Both the position numbers and the translations under genes were made by a program. From Paraburkholderia lacunae (GTDB lineage: Bacteria > Pseudomonadota > Gammaproteobacteria > Burkholderiales > Burkholderiaceae), in the NCBI RefSeq assembly GCF_003353175.1, contig NZ_QHKS01000018.1:1-64000 (forward strand): DNA of 64,000 nucleotides, in the 5' to 3' direction. Below, in pieces: positions 15,633-24,370 of this stretch. Under the pieces are notes generated by a model. The model searched no databases and had not been told where the DNA came from. It saw nothing but the letters and a program-made list of their open reading frames with translations. The stretch's first letter is position 1. Each line of letters starts with the position of its first letter.

Positions 15633-16073
15633 CGATACCTCTGGCAGAAGCGCTGCTGGCGGACGGCGACACGCCACAATGCGGCGTGGCAGCAATTTTC
15701 ACCGTTCGCTTTCGCACAAAGCGACGCGGCCAATTCCTTACGCCTATCCGCCACCTCGGCGCCACCTCGGCGCCACCTGGGCACCACATAAGCGCGCCAC
15801 ATAAGCGCTGCATAGGCGCTGCACAAGCGCCACCTAGACGCGACATAAGCGCTGCATGAGCGCTGCATGAGCGCCGCGTCAGCCTGCGCGCGGCACACCG
15901 CGCCCGCGCGCAGCGCCGCGACATCTGATAATTTGTCTGCCGACGGATTGGAATCGGCGCGCCCTGCCCCAATAATGGCTATATCGGGCGCGCCTGGGTT
16001 GTCAGCGCGCCCGTCGATTCACTGCGTCGCTTCACCGAGATTACCCGTTCACCCGCGTCAGACAGGAAGCCTT
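15633..16073. other. Divergent intergenic region with 11-bp repeat block
   Basis: About 440 bp between the divergent acyltransferase and prlC genes. It is dominated by the repeat at 15749-15882. Open frames on both strands are repeat-driven and lack family features. AT-rich promoter-like hexamers near 15926 are too weak to assign. Confidence 0.6.
15749..15882. repeat. Degenerate 11-bp tandem repeat, 12 units
   Basis: Twelve head-to-tail units with consensus CGCYRCATRAG. Eleven are 11 bp and one (15793-15805) is 13 bp. The first three are of the CGCCACCTCGG type and later ones of the CGCTGCATGAG type. The 11-bp period is close to one DNA turn and not a multiple of three, which argues against coding. 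Confidence 0.85.
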
Positions 16074-18182
16074 ATGTCCACTACCCCCTCGACACACGAC
16101 AATCCGCTCCTCGATTTCTCCGACCTGCCGCGCTTTGGCGAGATCCGCCCCGAACACGTCACGCCCGCTCTGGACGTACTGCTCGCCAATGCGAGCGCGG
16201 CCGTCGAACGCGCCGCCCAGCCCATCACGCCAGCCTCATGGGCCGACGTGGTCGAACCGGTCGAGCGCGCCACCGAGCCGCTCTCGCGCGCCTGGAGCGT
16301 GGTCGGTCATTTGAACGCCGTGGCCGACACGCCGGAGCTGCGTGCCGTGTACGGCGAGAATCTGCCGCGCGTGACCGAATTCTGGTCGAGCGTCGGACAA
16401 AATCTCGCCTTGTATGAGAAGTACAAGGCGCTCAACGCGAGCGGCGATTTCGCATCGCTCACCGGCGAGCGCAAGAAGATCCTCGGCAATGCGCTGCGCG
16501 ACTTCCGTTTGTCCGGCGCGGAATTGCCGGAAGACCGGAAGCCGCATTTCGCCGAATTGCAGGAACGTCAGGCGGCGTTGTCGAAGGCGTTTTCGGATCA
16601 CGTGCTCGACGCGACCAACGCCTACGCGTATCTCGTCGAAGCCGGCAATGAGGCCGAACTGGCCGGCCTGCCCGAAGACGTAATCGAAGCCGCGAAGGAA
16701 GGCGCCGAACGCGACGGTAAGACCGGCTATAAATTCACGCTGCACTTCCCGTCGTATTTCCCGGTGATGCAGTACTCGGAAAATCGTCCGATGCGCGAAG
16801 CGATGTACCGCGCCTACGTGACGCGCGCGTCCGAACTCGGCCCGCAATACGGCAACGGCAAGTCCGACTGGGACAACACCGAGGTGCTCGCCGAACAGCT
16901 GAAGCTGCGCGCCGAAGAAGCGCAGATGCTCGGCTACAACAACTTCGCCGAAGTATCGCTCGCGCCGAAGATGGCCGAATCGCCCGCGCAAGTGATGAGC
17001 TTCCTTGAAGATCTCGCCACGCGTGCGCGTCCGCATGCGGAACAGGACTGGAAGGAACTGCGCGAATTCGCCGCGAACGAACTCGGCATGGCCGAATTGC
17101 AGCCGTGGGACATGACGTTCGCCGCTGAACGTCTGCGTCAGAAGCGCTACTCGTTCTCCGAAAACGAAGTCAAACAGTACTTCCCGGAAGACGCGGTATT
17201 CAAGGGGCTCTTCAAGGTGACCGAGACGTTGTTCGGCGTGCGCATCCGTCGCGACGAAGCAGCCGTGTGGCATCCGGACGTGCGCTTTTTCCGCGTCGAG
17301 AATCAGGACGGCGGCCTCGTCGCGCAGTTCTACCTCGACCTCTATGCGCGCGAAGGCAAACGCGGCGGCGCCTGGATGGACGATGCGCGCGGCCGCCACA
17401 AACACACGCACGGCGGCGTGCAAACGCCGGTCGCGTATCTGACCTGCAACTTCTCCGCGCCGGTCGGCGGCAAGCCCGCCTGCTTCACGCACGACGAAGT
17501 GATCACGCTGTTCCACGAGTTCGGCCACGGTCTGCATCACATGCTCACGCGCGTCGACGAACTGGGCGTGTCGGGCATCAACGGCGTCGAATGGGACGCG
17601 GTGGAGTTGCCGTCGCAGTTCATGGAGAACTTCTGCTGGGAGTGGGACGTGCTGCGCGACATGACTTCGCACGTCGAAACGGCGAGGCCGCTGCCGCGCG
17701 ATCTGTTCAACAAGATGCTGGCCGCGAAGAACTTCCAGAGCGGTCTGGGCACACTGCGGCAGATCGTGTTCTCGATGTTCGACATGCAATTGCATACCGG
17801 CTTCGATGCGTCCGGCACGAAGAACGCCACCGAACTCGCACGTGAGATCAACGAGCGCTTCCATGTGGTGCCGCAGGCCGAATTCTCGCGTTGGCCGAAT
17901 ACGTTCAGCCATATTTTCGCGGGTGGTTATGCGGCGGGCTACTACAGCTACAAGTGGGCCGAGGTCCTGTCCGCCGACGCTTACGCCGCGTTCGAAGAAG
18001 CCGCGCAAGCTGCGAGCGGCAGCGTGCTCGATGCGGCAACCGGCATGCGTTATCGCAAGGAGATTCTGGAAGTGGGCGGCAGCCGTCCGGCGATGGAATC
18101 GTTCAAGGCGTTCCGCGGCCGCGAGCCGAATATCGACGCGCTGTTGCGCCACAACGGCATGACGCCGGAGGCGGCGCATTGA
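16074..18182 (+). CDS. prlC: Oligopeptidase A (M3 metallopeptidase)
   Basis: A cytosolic zinc oligopeptidase that degrades short peptides, including cleaved signal peptides. The 702-aa product matches the family (about 680 aa). The zinc motif HEFGH spans 481-485 with catalytic Glu482, and Glu511 in the VELPSQ block is the likely third zinc ligand. The C-terminal blocks HIFAGGYAAGYYSYKWAEV and REPNIDALLRHNG are typical. ATG 16074 is chosen over an upstream in-frame ATG because AGGAAG lies just before it and the upstream extension runs into the 11-bp repeat block. It is convergent with the amidohydrolase gene. Confidence 0.95.
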   Translation: MSTTPSTHDNPLLDFSDLPRFGEIRPEHVTPALDVLLANASAAVERAAQPITPASWADVVEPVERATEPLSRAWSVVGHLNAVADTPELRAVYGENLPRVTEFWSSVGQNLALYEKYKALNASGDFASLTGERKKILGNALRDFRLSGAELPEDRKPHFAELQERQAALSKAFSDHVLDATNAYAYLVEAGNEAELAGLPEDVIEAAKEGAERDGKTGYKFTLHFPSYFPVMQYSENRPMREAMYRAYVTRASELGPQYGNGKSDWDNTEVLAEQLKLRAEEAQMLGYNNFAEVSLAPKMAESPAQVMSFLEDLATRARPHAEQDWKELREFAANELGMAELQPWDMTFAAERLRQKRYSFSENEVKQYFPEDAVFKGLFKVTETLFGVRIRRDEAAVWHPDVRFFRVENQDGGLVAQFYLDLYAREGKRGGAWMDDARGRHKHTHGGVQTPVAYLTCNFSAPVGGKPACFTHDEVITLFHEFGHGLHHMLTRVDELGVSGINGVEWDAVELPSQFMENFCWEWDVLRDMTSHVETARPLPRDLFNKMLAAKNFQSGLGTLRQIVFSMFDMQLHTGFDASGTKNATELAREINERFHVVPQAEFSRWPNTFSHIFAGGYAAGYYSYKWAEVLSADAYAAFEEAAQAASGSVLDAATGMRYRKEILEVGGSRPAMESFKAFRGREPNIDALLRHNGMTPEAAH

Positions 18183-18223
18183 TGAGTTGAAACAGCGGCG
18201 CGTTTGCTAACGCCGATCGAAAG

Positions 18224-18262
18224 AAAAGCCGGTGACTTGCGCGAGCAGGCACCGGCTTTTTA
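18224..18262. terminator. Bidirectional terminator between prlC and the amidohydrolase
   Basis: Outer stem AAAAGCCGGTG/CACCGGCTTTT (18224-18234/18250-18260), with the inner loop able to pair further. A-run and T-run flanks allow use from both sides. Confidence 0.8.
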
Positions 18263-18288
18263 TTCAAGCTTCAGGCACGCTTCGCAGC

Positions 18289-19581
18289 TTAAGCGCGGTG
18301 CAGTTTGAAGTCGACCTGCGCAGGACGCCCGTCGAGCGAGAGCGCCGCGCGCGCAGCGGGCGCGCGGCTCACCACCTTGCCACGGCTCACCACCGCGAGC
18401 CGTGCGGCGCGCAGACGGATCGCTTCGACCGGATCGCGCGCGTCGAGCATCACGAGGTTCGCCGCACAGCCCGGCACGACGCCGTAGCCTTCAAGGCCGA
18501 GAATGCGCGCGGCGTTCACCGTGACCGCGTCGAAGCACGCGTGCATGCCGTCCACGCCCGTCATCTGCGCGACGTGCAGGCCCATGTGTGCGACTTCGAG
18601 CATGTCGCCGGAGCCGAGGCTATACCACGGGTCCATCACGCAATCGTGGCCGAACGCGACGGTGATGCCGGCCGCCATCATTTCCGGCACGCGCGTCATG
18701 CCGCGCCGTTTCGGATAGGTGTCGCTGCGGCCTTGAAGCGTAATGTTGATCAGCGGATTGGCGATTGCGGCGACACCCGACTCGCGCATCAGCGGCAACA
18801 GCTTGCTCACGTAGTAGTTGTCCATTGAATGCATCGAGGTCAGATGCGAACCGGTGACGCGCCCCTGCATGCCGAGCCGATGCGTTTCGGCCGCAAGCGT
18901 TTCGATGTGGCGCGACATCGGGTCATCCGATTCGTCGCAATGCATGTCGACGCGCAAGCCCTGCTCCGCCGCGAATTCACACAACAAGCGCACGGATTGA
19001 GCGCCGTCGGCCATGGTGCGCTCGAAATGCGGAATGCCGCCGACCACGTCGACGCCCAGCGCAATCGCGCGCTTGAGATTCTCGAATGCGCCGGCGCTGC
19101 GCAATACGCCGTCCTGCGGAAACGCGACCAGTTGCAAGTCGAGATACGGCGCGACGCGGCGTTTCACCTCGACCAGCGCCTCGACCGCGAGCAAGCGCGG
19201 GTCGCACACATCCACGTGACTGCGGATCGCCAGCAAGCCGCGCGCGACCGCCCAGTCGCAGTACTGCAATGCGCGCTCGATCAACGCCTCCTGCGTCAGA
19301 TCCGGTTTGAGCTCACCCCACAGCGCGATGCCTTCCAGCAGAGTGCCCGACGCGTTCACGCGCGGCAAACCGTACGACAGCGTCGCGTCCATATGGAAAT
19401 GCGGGTCGACGAACGGCGGCGTCACGAGCGAGCCGGCCGCGTCGATTTCCTCGCGCGCGCCAGCCGCCAGATTCGGCTCGACCGCGACGATGCGGCCCGC
19501 TTCGATACCGATGTCGACCGGATGCTTTTGCTGCGGCGCGGCGCTGGGCGGCAGCATCGCGCGACGGATGATCAGATCCAT
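18289..19581 (-). CDS. codA: Cytosine deaminase-like amidohydrolase
   Basis: A metal-dependent hydrolase of the amidohydrolase superfamily, probably deaminating cytosine or a related ring compound. The 430-aa product has the metal-binding HFHMD motif near 60, HVDV near 120, HCDE near 215 and the FGHDCVMDPW motif near 315. This set matches CodA rather than dihydroorotase or guanine deaminase. AGGGAG lies 7 nt before the ATG at 19581. No cytosine permease (codB) is adjacent, so substrate assignment is by family only. Confidence 0.75.
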   Translation of the reverse strand: MDLIIRRAMLPPSAAPQQKHPVDIGIEAGRIVAVEPNLAAGAREEIDAAGSLVTPPFVDPHFHMDATLSYGLPRVNASGTLLEGIALWGELKPDLTQEALIERALQYCDWAVARGLLAIRSHVDVCDPRLLAVEALVEVKRRVAPYLDLQLVAFPQDGVLRSAGAFENLKRAIALGVDVVGGIPHFERTMADGAQSVRLLCEFAAEQGLRVDMHCDESDDPMSRHIETLAAETHRLGMQGRVTGSHLTSMHSMDNYYVSKLLPLMRESGVAAIANPLINITLQGRSDTYPKRRGMTRVPEMMAAGITVAFGHDCVMDPWYSLGSGDMLEVAHMGLHVAQMTGVDGMHACFDAVTVNAARILGLEGYGVVPGCAANLVMLDARDPVEAIRLRAARLAVVSRGKVVSRAPAARAALSLDGRPAQVDFKLHRA

Positions 19582-19787
19582 GTATCGCTCCCTTTGACCG
19601 TCTTCGACCCTCTTTGACCGATACCGATTCTATCGGCGTCAGAATGTGCGTGCCGGCGTTTTTCGAAGCGCCGTACCGGCCCGCAGCCGCGAATCCGTAC
19701 CGGCTGCGCCCGCACTGCCCCGTCTATACTCGACGCTCGGCTTCGGCGCACGACGGCGCACGTTATCCACCAAACGGAAGCAGGCAT

Positions 19788-20486
19788 ATGAAAACCATCG
19801 GCGTGATCGGCGGGATGAGTTGGGAATCGTCCACCGAGTATTACCGGCTCCTGAATCGCCACGCCAAGGCGCGCCTCGGCGGCCACCACAACGCACGCAG
19901 CCTGATGCTGACGGTCGACTTCGCGCCGATCGAAGCGAACCAGCGCGCCGGCGACTGGGCCGCGCTCGGCGAACAGATGGCCGATGCCGCGCGGCACCTC
20001 GAACGCGGCGGCGCCGATCTGGTCATGCTCGCGACCAACACGATGCACCGCGTGTATGAATCGATTGAACGGGCGATCAAGGTACCGTTCCTGCATATCG
20101 CCGATCCGACCGGCACTGCGCTGCGTGCCGCCGGCATCGAGCGAGTGGGCTTGCTCGGCACTCGCTATACGATGGAGCAGGCGTTCTACGCGGGGCGCCT
20201 GCGCGAGCGCTACGGCCTCGACACGCTGGTTCCCGATGAAGCCGGACGCGCGGACGTGCATCGCATCATTTACGACGAGCTGTGTCACGGCACGGTGGAC
20301 GACAATTCGCGCTCGGTGTATCAGCGAGTGATCGAAGCGCTTGCCGCGCGTGGCGCGCAAGCGGTGATTCTCGGCTGTACGGAAATCACCTTGCTGATCA
20401 AGCCGGAAGATTCAGCGCTGCCCGTCTTCGATACGACCGCGCTGCATGCGCAGGCCGCGGTGGAATGGGCAATCGATTCGGAGTGA
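19788..20486 (+). CDS. Aspartate/glutamate racemase family protein (YgeA-like)
   Basis: A cofactor-independent amino-acid racemase of 232 aa. The N-terminal block IGVIGGMSWESSTEYYR is typical. The first catalytic Cys of the superfamily is replaced by Thr83 (ATNTMH), while the second, Cys197 (LGCTEI), is kept. This Thr83/Cys197 pair, at the same numbering, is what has been described for Escherichia coli YgeA, an L-aspartate/glutamate-specific racemase. The start at 19788 is chosen because the fold begins there; an earlier in-frame start at 19614 adds an implausible Pro/Arg-rich leader. It is divergent from the amidohydrolase. Confidence 0.85.
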   Translation: MKTIGVIGGMSWESSTEYYRLLNRHAKARLGGHHNARSLMLTVDFAPIEANQRAGDWAALGEQMADAARHLERGGADLVMLATNTMHRVYESIERAIKVPFLHIADPTGTALRAAGIERVGLLGTRYTMEQAFYAGRLRERYGLDTLVPDEAGRADVHRIIYDELCHGTVDDNSRSVYQRVIEALAARGAQAVILGCTEITLLIKPEDSALPVFDTTALHAQAAVEWAIDSE

Positions 20487-20549
20487 GTGACGCTGACGAC
20501 GTGAGCATCGCCAGAAGTTGAAACGCTGAAGTTGAAAAGCTGAAATTAA

Positions 20550-20580
20550 AAAGCCCGCGTGGCACGCGCCAGCGGGCTTT
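20550..20580. terminator. Terminator between the racemase gene and tRNA-fMet
   Basis: Stem AAAGCCCGC/GCGGGCTTT (20550-20558/20572-20580) with an inner TGGC/GCCA pairing. Followed by TTTTT on the minus strand, so it mainly ends the tRNA transcript and could also end the racemase mRNA. Confidence 0.8.
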
Positions 20581-20590
20581 CAACAATGCT

Positions 20591-20667
<77 letters not shown>

Positions 20668-20680
20668 TCAGAGAAACCGG

Positions 20681-20709
20681 ATTGTATAGAGATGTTCGCC
20701 GGGCGTCAA
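20681..20709 (-). promoter_or_regulatory. tRNA-fMet promoter
   Basis: On the minus strand TTGACG (20709-20704), a 17-bp spacer and TACAAT (20686-20681), 13 bp upstream of the mature tRNA 5' end. Confidence 0.85.
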
Positions 20710-20758
20710 ACAATCGGCCGAAATTATTTCGAACGATGCCTACCGTGCGCCTGCGCGC

Positions 20759-21046
20759 TCAAAGATCGGAGACTGTCGCGCCTTCCACTTTGCCGTCGAT
20801 GATGTCGGCGCCGTACTGGCTCGCGCTGCGTTTGGCGACGCCGAAATCGGAGAACGTGGCCGGCAACACAAGCCGAAACACACGGCTTGCCTTCGAGCCG
20901 CTGATGGCGCCCGGACGGCAGACGCGCACCGCGACGTCGTAACCTTCGGCGTGACGCTTGTGACCGTCGAACTTGTCGAACTCCCGCGAAAACACCAGCG
21001 GATGCACTTCGAAGTCCTTATAAAGGGCAGGATAGAATTCGGCCAT
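20759..21046 (-). CDS. Conserved hypothetical protein, 95 aa
   Basis: A small soluble protein starting MAEFYPALYKDFEVHPLVFS with a regular mix of charged and aromatic residues. It has no signal peptide, Cys pair or membrane segment that would suggest a role. The start at 21046 has a GGGGA ribosome-site-like run 8 nt upstream. A longer version from 21228 exists in another frame but has low-complexity composition. It lies between tRNA-fMet and divergent exonuclease III. I do not recognise the family. Confidence 0.65.
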   Translation of the reverse strand: MAEFYPALYKDFEVHPLVFSREFDKFDGHKRHAEGYDVAVRVCRPGAISGSKASRVFRLVLPATFSDFGVAKRSASQYGADIIDGKVEGATVSDL

Positions 21047-21265
21047 GATGCGTCCCCGATACGTGTGAATGTTGTTCCACTATACGCTGCGTAACGCAGC
21101 GGACAGGTAAATATTTGGCGGCCGTCGAGACGGCCGGATTGGCGGCTTTGCTGCGCCGCGCTGGACCTGAATTTGCAAACCGGTGCATGATAGCGGCGGT
21201 TGCAGCGCTGAAACCGGCTAACCGGCACAATCTCGCCGCCTGGCGAACCTCATTTACCGAACGAC

Positions 21266-22042
21266 ATGCGAATCGCCACCTGGAACGTCAATTCCCTCAA
21301 AGTCCGCCTGCAGCACGTGATCGACTGGCTCGAAACCAGTCACACCGACGTGCTCTGCTTACAGGAACTGAAGCTGCCCGACGAAAAATTCCCGCGCGCC
21401 GAGCTCGAAGCGAAAGGCTACCGGAGCTGGTTCGCGGGCCAGAAGACGTATAACGGCGTCGGCATTCTGGTGCGCGAAGGCCTGAACGTGGAAGAAGCCA
21501 CCGTCGTGCGCAATATTGCTGGCTTCGAAGACCCGCAGCAGCGCGTGATCGCCGCGACCATCGACGGCATGCGCATCGTCTCCGCGTACTTCCCGAACGG
21601 CCAGGCGCCGGGCACCGACAAATTCACGTACAAGCTGCATTGGCTGGCCGCACTGCACGACTGGATCGCGCAGGAAATGGCGCTGTATCCGAAACTTGCG
21701 CTGCTCGGCGACTACAACATCGCGCCGGAAGATCGCGACGTGCACGATCCGAAAGCGTGGGAAGGCCAGAATCTGGTGTCGCCCGAAGAGCGCGCCGAGT
21801 TCGTGCGGCTGATCGAACTCGGTCTCGTCGATGCGTTCCGCCTGTTCGACCAGCCGGAGAAAATCTACTCATGGTGGGACTACCGGATGATGGCGTTCCG
21901 CCGCAATGCCGGGGTACGGATCGATCACATTCTGCTGTCGAAAGCGCTTGCGCAGGCATGCTCGTTTTGCGAAGTGGACAAGACCCCGCGTAAGTGGGAT
22001 CAGCCGTCGGACCACGCGCCGGTCGTGGCGCAGATCGACTGA
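21266..22042 (+). CDS. xthA: Exodeoxyribonuclease III / AP endonuclease
   Basis: A DNA repair enzyme with 3'-exonuclease and class II AP endonuclease activity. The 258-aa product has the EEP fold motifs in order: RIATWNVNSL at the N-terminus, metal-binding Glu in CLQELKL near 34, the GDYNIAP catalytic block near 150, YSWWDYR near 205, RIDHIL near 220 and the C-terminal SDHAPV with the catalytic His. Length is normal. It stands alone on the plus strand, convergent with the oligopeptidase gene. Confidence 0.94.
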   Translation: MRIATWNVNSLKVRLQHVIDWLETSHTDVLCLQELKLPDEKFPRAELEAKGYRSWFAGQKTYNGVGILVREGLNVEEATVVRNIAGFEDPQQRVIAATIDGMRIVSAYFPNGQAPGTDKFTYKLHWLAALHDWIAQEMALYPKLALLGDYNIAPEDRDVHDPKAWEGQNLVSPEERAEFVRLIELGLVDAFRLFDQPEKIYSWWDYRMMAFRRNAGVRIDHILLSKALAQACSFCEVDKTPRKWDQPSDHAPVVAQID

Positions 22043-22123
22043 TCTCCGGCCGGGTCCGGCACGACCCGGCACAACGCGGCACAACCCGGCATGGCGCCAG
22101 GACCCTGGCCGCTTCAAGCCTGA

Positions 22124-24250
22124 TTACGCGTCGTTCGCAGCCGCTGCCGGGCTCCTCAAACAGCGCCACAAGAACTCGAACACCATCGCGTCATGCTCGG
22201 CCTGCTCCAGCTCATCGGAGCCGCCGTGCCCGCCCTCCGTGTTCTCGCGATACCAGACCTTGTCTGCCCCGAGCGCCTGCATCCGCGCGGTCATCTTGCG
22301 CGCGTGTGCGGGATGCACGCGGTCGTCGGCGGTCGAGGTGGTGAATAACACCGGCGGGTACTCAATGCCTGCCGACACACGGTGGTACGGCGAATAGGCA
22401 GACAGCACGCGCGCTTCTTCGGGCTCGTCCGGATCGCCGTATTCGTCGATCCATGACGCGCCTGCGTGCAGCAGGTGATAGCGGCTCATATCCAGCAGCG
22501 GCACTTCGCACACCACCGCGCCGAACAGCTCGGGCCGCTGCACCATGCATGCCGCCACCAGCAAGCCGCCATTGCTGCCGCCCTGAATGCCGAGTTGCGC
22601 GGCGCTCGTCACGCCGCTGTCGATCAGCGCCTCGGCGACCGCGATGAAGTCGTCGAAGGCACGCTGACGATGCTCGCCTTGCGCCGCCGTGTGCCACTCC
22701 GTACCGAACTCGCCGCCGCCGCGAATATGCGCGACCACATACACGCCGCCCCGCTCCAGCCAGCCGATGCCCTGCCCGGTCAGATAGCTCGGCAGCAACG
22801 GGATCGCGAAGCCGCCGTAGCCGTTGAGCAGACATGGCCGCGCTTGCGGTTCAGCAGCTTGTTGCGCGGTGCGCGGCCCGATCACGCGCGGTCCAATCAC
22901 GGTATACGGCACGCGTGTGCCGTCGGCGGACACCGCATGGCCGCGCGTCACGGCGAACGGCGCAGCATCGAACTGGGTCGGCCAGCGGTCGAGCAATTCC
23001 CATTCGCCCAGATCGTCGCGAGCCAGATCGGCGAGCCAGTACGCGGGCGGTTGCAGGTAATCGTCGGTGTCGACGAATACTTCGTCGTTCAGCGTCGGCT
23101 CGACCGCCGAGACGTCGGCTTGCTCGTCGCCGCGCGCTGGGAAGAGACGCCGGGTCCATTGCCACGTGTCATCGGCGGCTTGCGACGGGGTCCACAACAC
23201 GGTCCTGCTTTGCACGTCGTCCAGGTACGACACGATCAGATGATTGCGCGTATGCGTCCAATCGCAGGCCGAGGTTTGCGGCGTCGGCGTGAAGAGCGGC
23301 ACCATCTCGCGCTCGCCGCGTAAAAACGCGGCTTCGCGGATCGCGAGCAACGCACCGCCGGAAAAGCGTACGCCGTTGCAATCCCAATCGAGGCGCGGCT
23401 CGAGCAGCAGCCAGCCCTGCCAGCCGCCTACCGCGACGTGCGACGGCACGTCGTACTGACGCCAGGCGCCGGACGACACATCGAGGCAGTACGTTTCCGA
23501 ATCGAAGAAATCGACGCTGCTCACCATAGTGTGGCGCTGCTCGACCGGATCGTAATGCGCTTCGACACCGATATCGCCAAACGCGCCCTTGTAGACCACC
23601 GGCGCGTCGGCCAGCGCCGTACCGCGCGTCCAGCGCCGCACCTCGCGTGGATAACCGGAACGCGTCAGCGTCTTGCGGCCATTGTCCCAGCCGACGTACA
23701 GCGTATCGCGATCGATCCACGAAGCCGTGTGCTTGCCGGCCTTCGCGATGACAAAACCGTCGCCGACGAAACGCTGCGCGTCGATGTCGAACTCGCGGAC
23801 CACCAGCGCATCCGAGCCGCCTGGCGACAACGTGATCAGCGCTCGATCACCGTCCGGATAGAGAATGTCCAGTTCGACGCAGACCCACGGCGTGCCTTCC
23901 GCAGCGCCGAGCGCGTCGAAGTCGAGCAGGTTCTGCCAGACCGATGCGCCGCTGCGCCAGGCGGCCCACGGGGTGCGCCGCCAGAGGCCTTTCGGATTGC
24001 GCTCGTCCTGCCACAGATCGTAGGCCCAATCCCTCCACCGATCAGGGATGACCGGGCGCTCGCGCGGCAAGTAAGCATCGGCGAGTTTTTGCTTGAGCGT
24101 GTCGAATTCCGCGCTGCTGCACCATGCCGCGCGCGTGCGGGCATTCTGCGCCTCGACCCACGCGAGCGCGTCAGGGTCGTCGAGCGCTTCGAGCGACAGA
24201 AAGGGATCGGGGGAAAGCGGCCAGGGAAAGGGAAGCGGAGAAGCAGGCAT
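22124..24250 (-). CDS. Prolyl oligopeptidase family serine peptidase (S9A)
   Basis: A 708-aa peptidase with an N-terminal beta-propeller (about 60-410) and a C-terminal alpha/beta hydrolase domain. The catalytic triad is Ser559 in GGSNGG, Asp in TADDRV (642-643) and His675 in EGGHGG. There is no signal peptide, so it probably cleaves cytosolic peptides after proline or related residues. The ATG at 24250 is chosen over an in-frame start at 24322 because the family's opening DP...LEALDDPDALAWVEAQN follows it. The ribosome site is weak. Confidence 0.9.
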   Translation of the reverse strand: MPASPLPFPWPLSPDPFLSLEALDDPDALAWVEAQNARTRAAWCSSAEFDTLKQKLADAYLPRERPVIPDRWRDWAYDLWQDERNPKGLWRRTPWAAWRSGASVWQNLLDFDALGAAEGTPWVCVELDILYPDGDRALITLSPGGSDALVVREFDIDAQRFVGDGFVIAKAGKHTASWIDRDTLYVGWDNGRKTLTRSGYPREVRRWTRGTALADAPVVYKGAFGDIGVEAHYDPVEQRHTMVSSVDFFDSETYCLDVSSGAWRQYDVPSHVAVGGWQGWLLLEPRLDWDCNGVRFSGGALLAIREAAFLRGEREMVPLFTPTPQTSACDWTHTRNHLIVSYLDDVQSRTVLWTPSQAADDTWQWTRRLFPARGDEQADVSAVEPTLNDEVFVDTDDYLQPPAYWLADLARDDLGEWELLDRWPTQFDAAPFAVTRGHAVSADGTRVPYTVIGPRVIGPRTAQQAAEPQARPCLLNGYGGFAIPLLPSYLTGQGIGWLERGGVYVVAHIRGGGEFGTEWHTAAQGEHRQRAFDDFIAVAEALIDSGVTSAAQLGIQGGSNGGLLVAACMVQRPELFGAVVCEVPLLDMSRYHLLHAGASWIDEYGDPDEPEEARVLSAYSPYHRVSAGIEYPPVLFTTSTADDRVHPAHARKMTARMQALGADKVWYRENTEGGHGGSDELEQAEHDAMVFEFLWRCLRSPAAAANDA

Positions 24251-24322
24251 CGTGAGCTGTCGAATGAAAACAGCGTCGATTATGCCTTGCGAGCGCTCCA
24301 GGGCTTTTGAAGAGCTTGTCAA

Positions 24323-24362
24323 CGAGCAGCCGGGACGGTTTGCACGCCACCCCGGCTGCTCG
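24323..24362 (-). terminator. Terminator-like hairpin after ntrC
   Basis: A perfect 12-bp stem (24323-24334/24351-24362) with a 16-nt loop, 9 nt past the ntrC stop. The following T content is weak. Confidence 0.6.
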
Positions 24363-24370
24363 CACGAACC

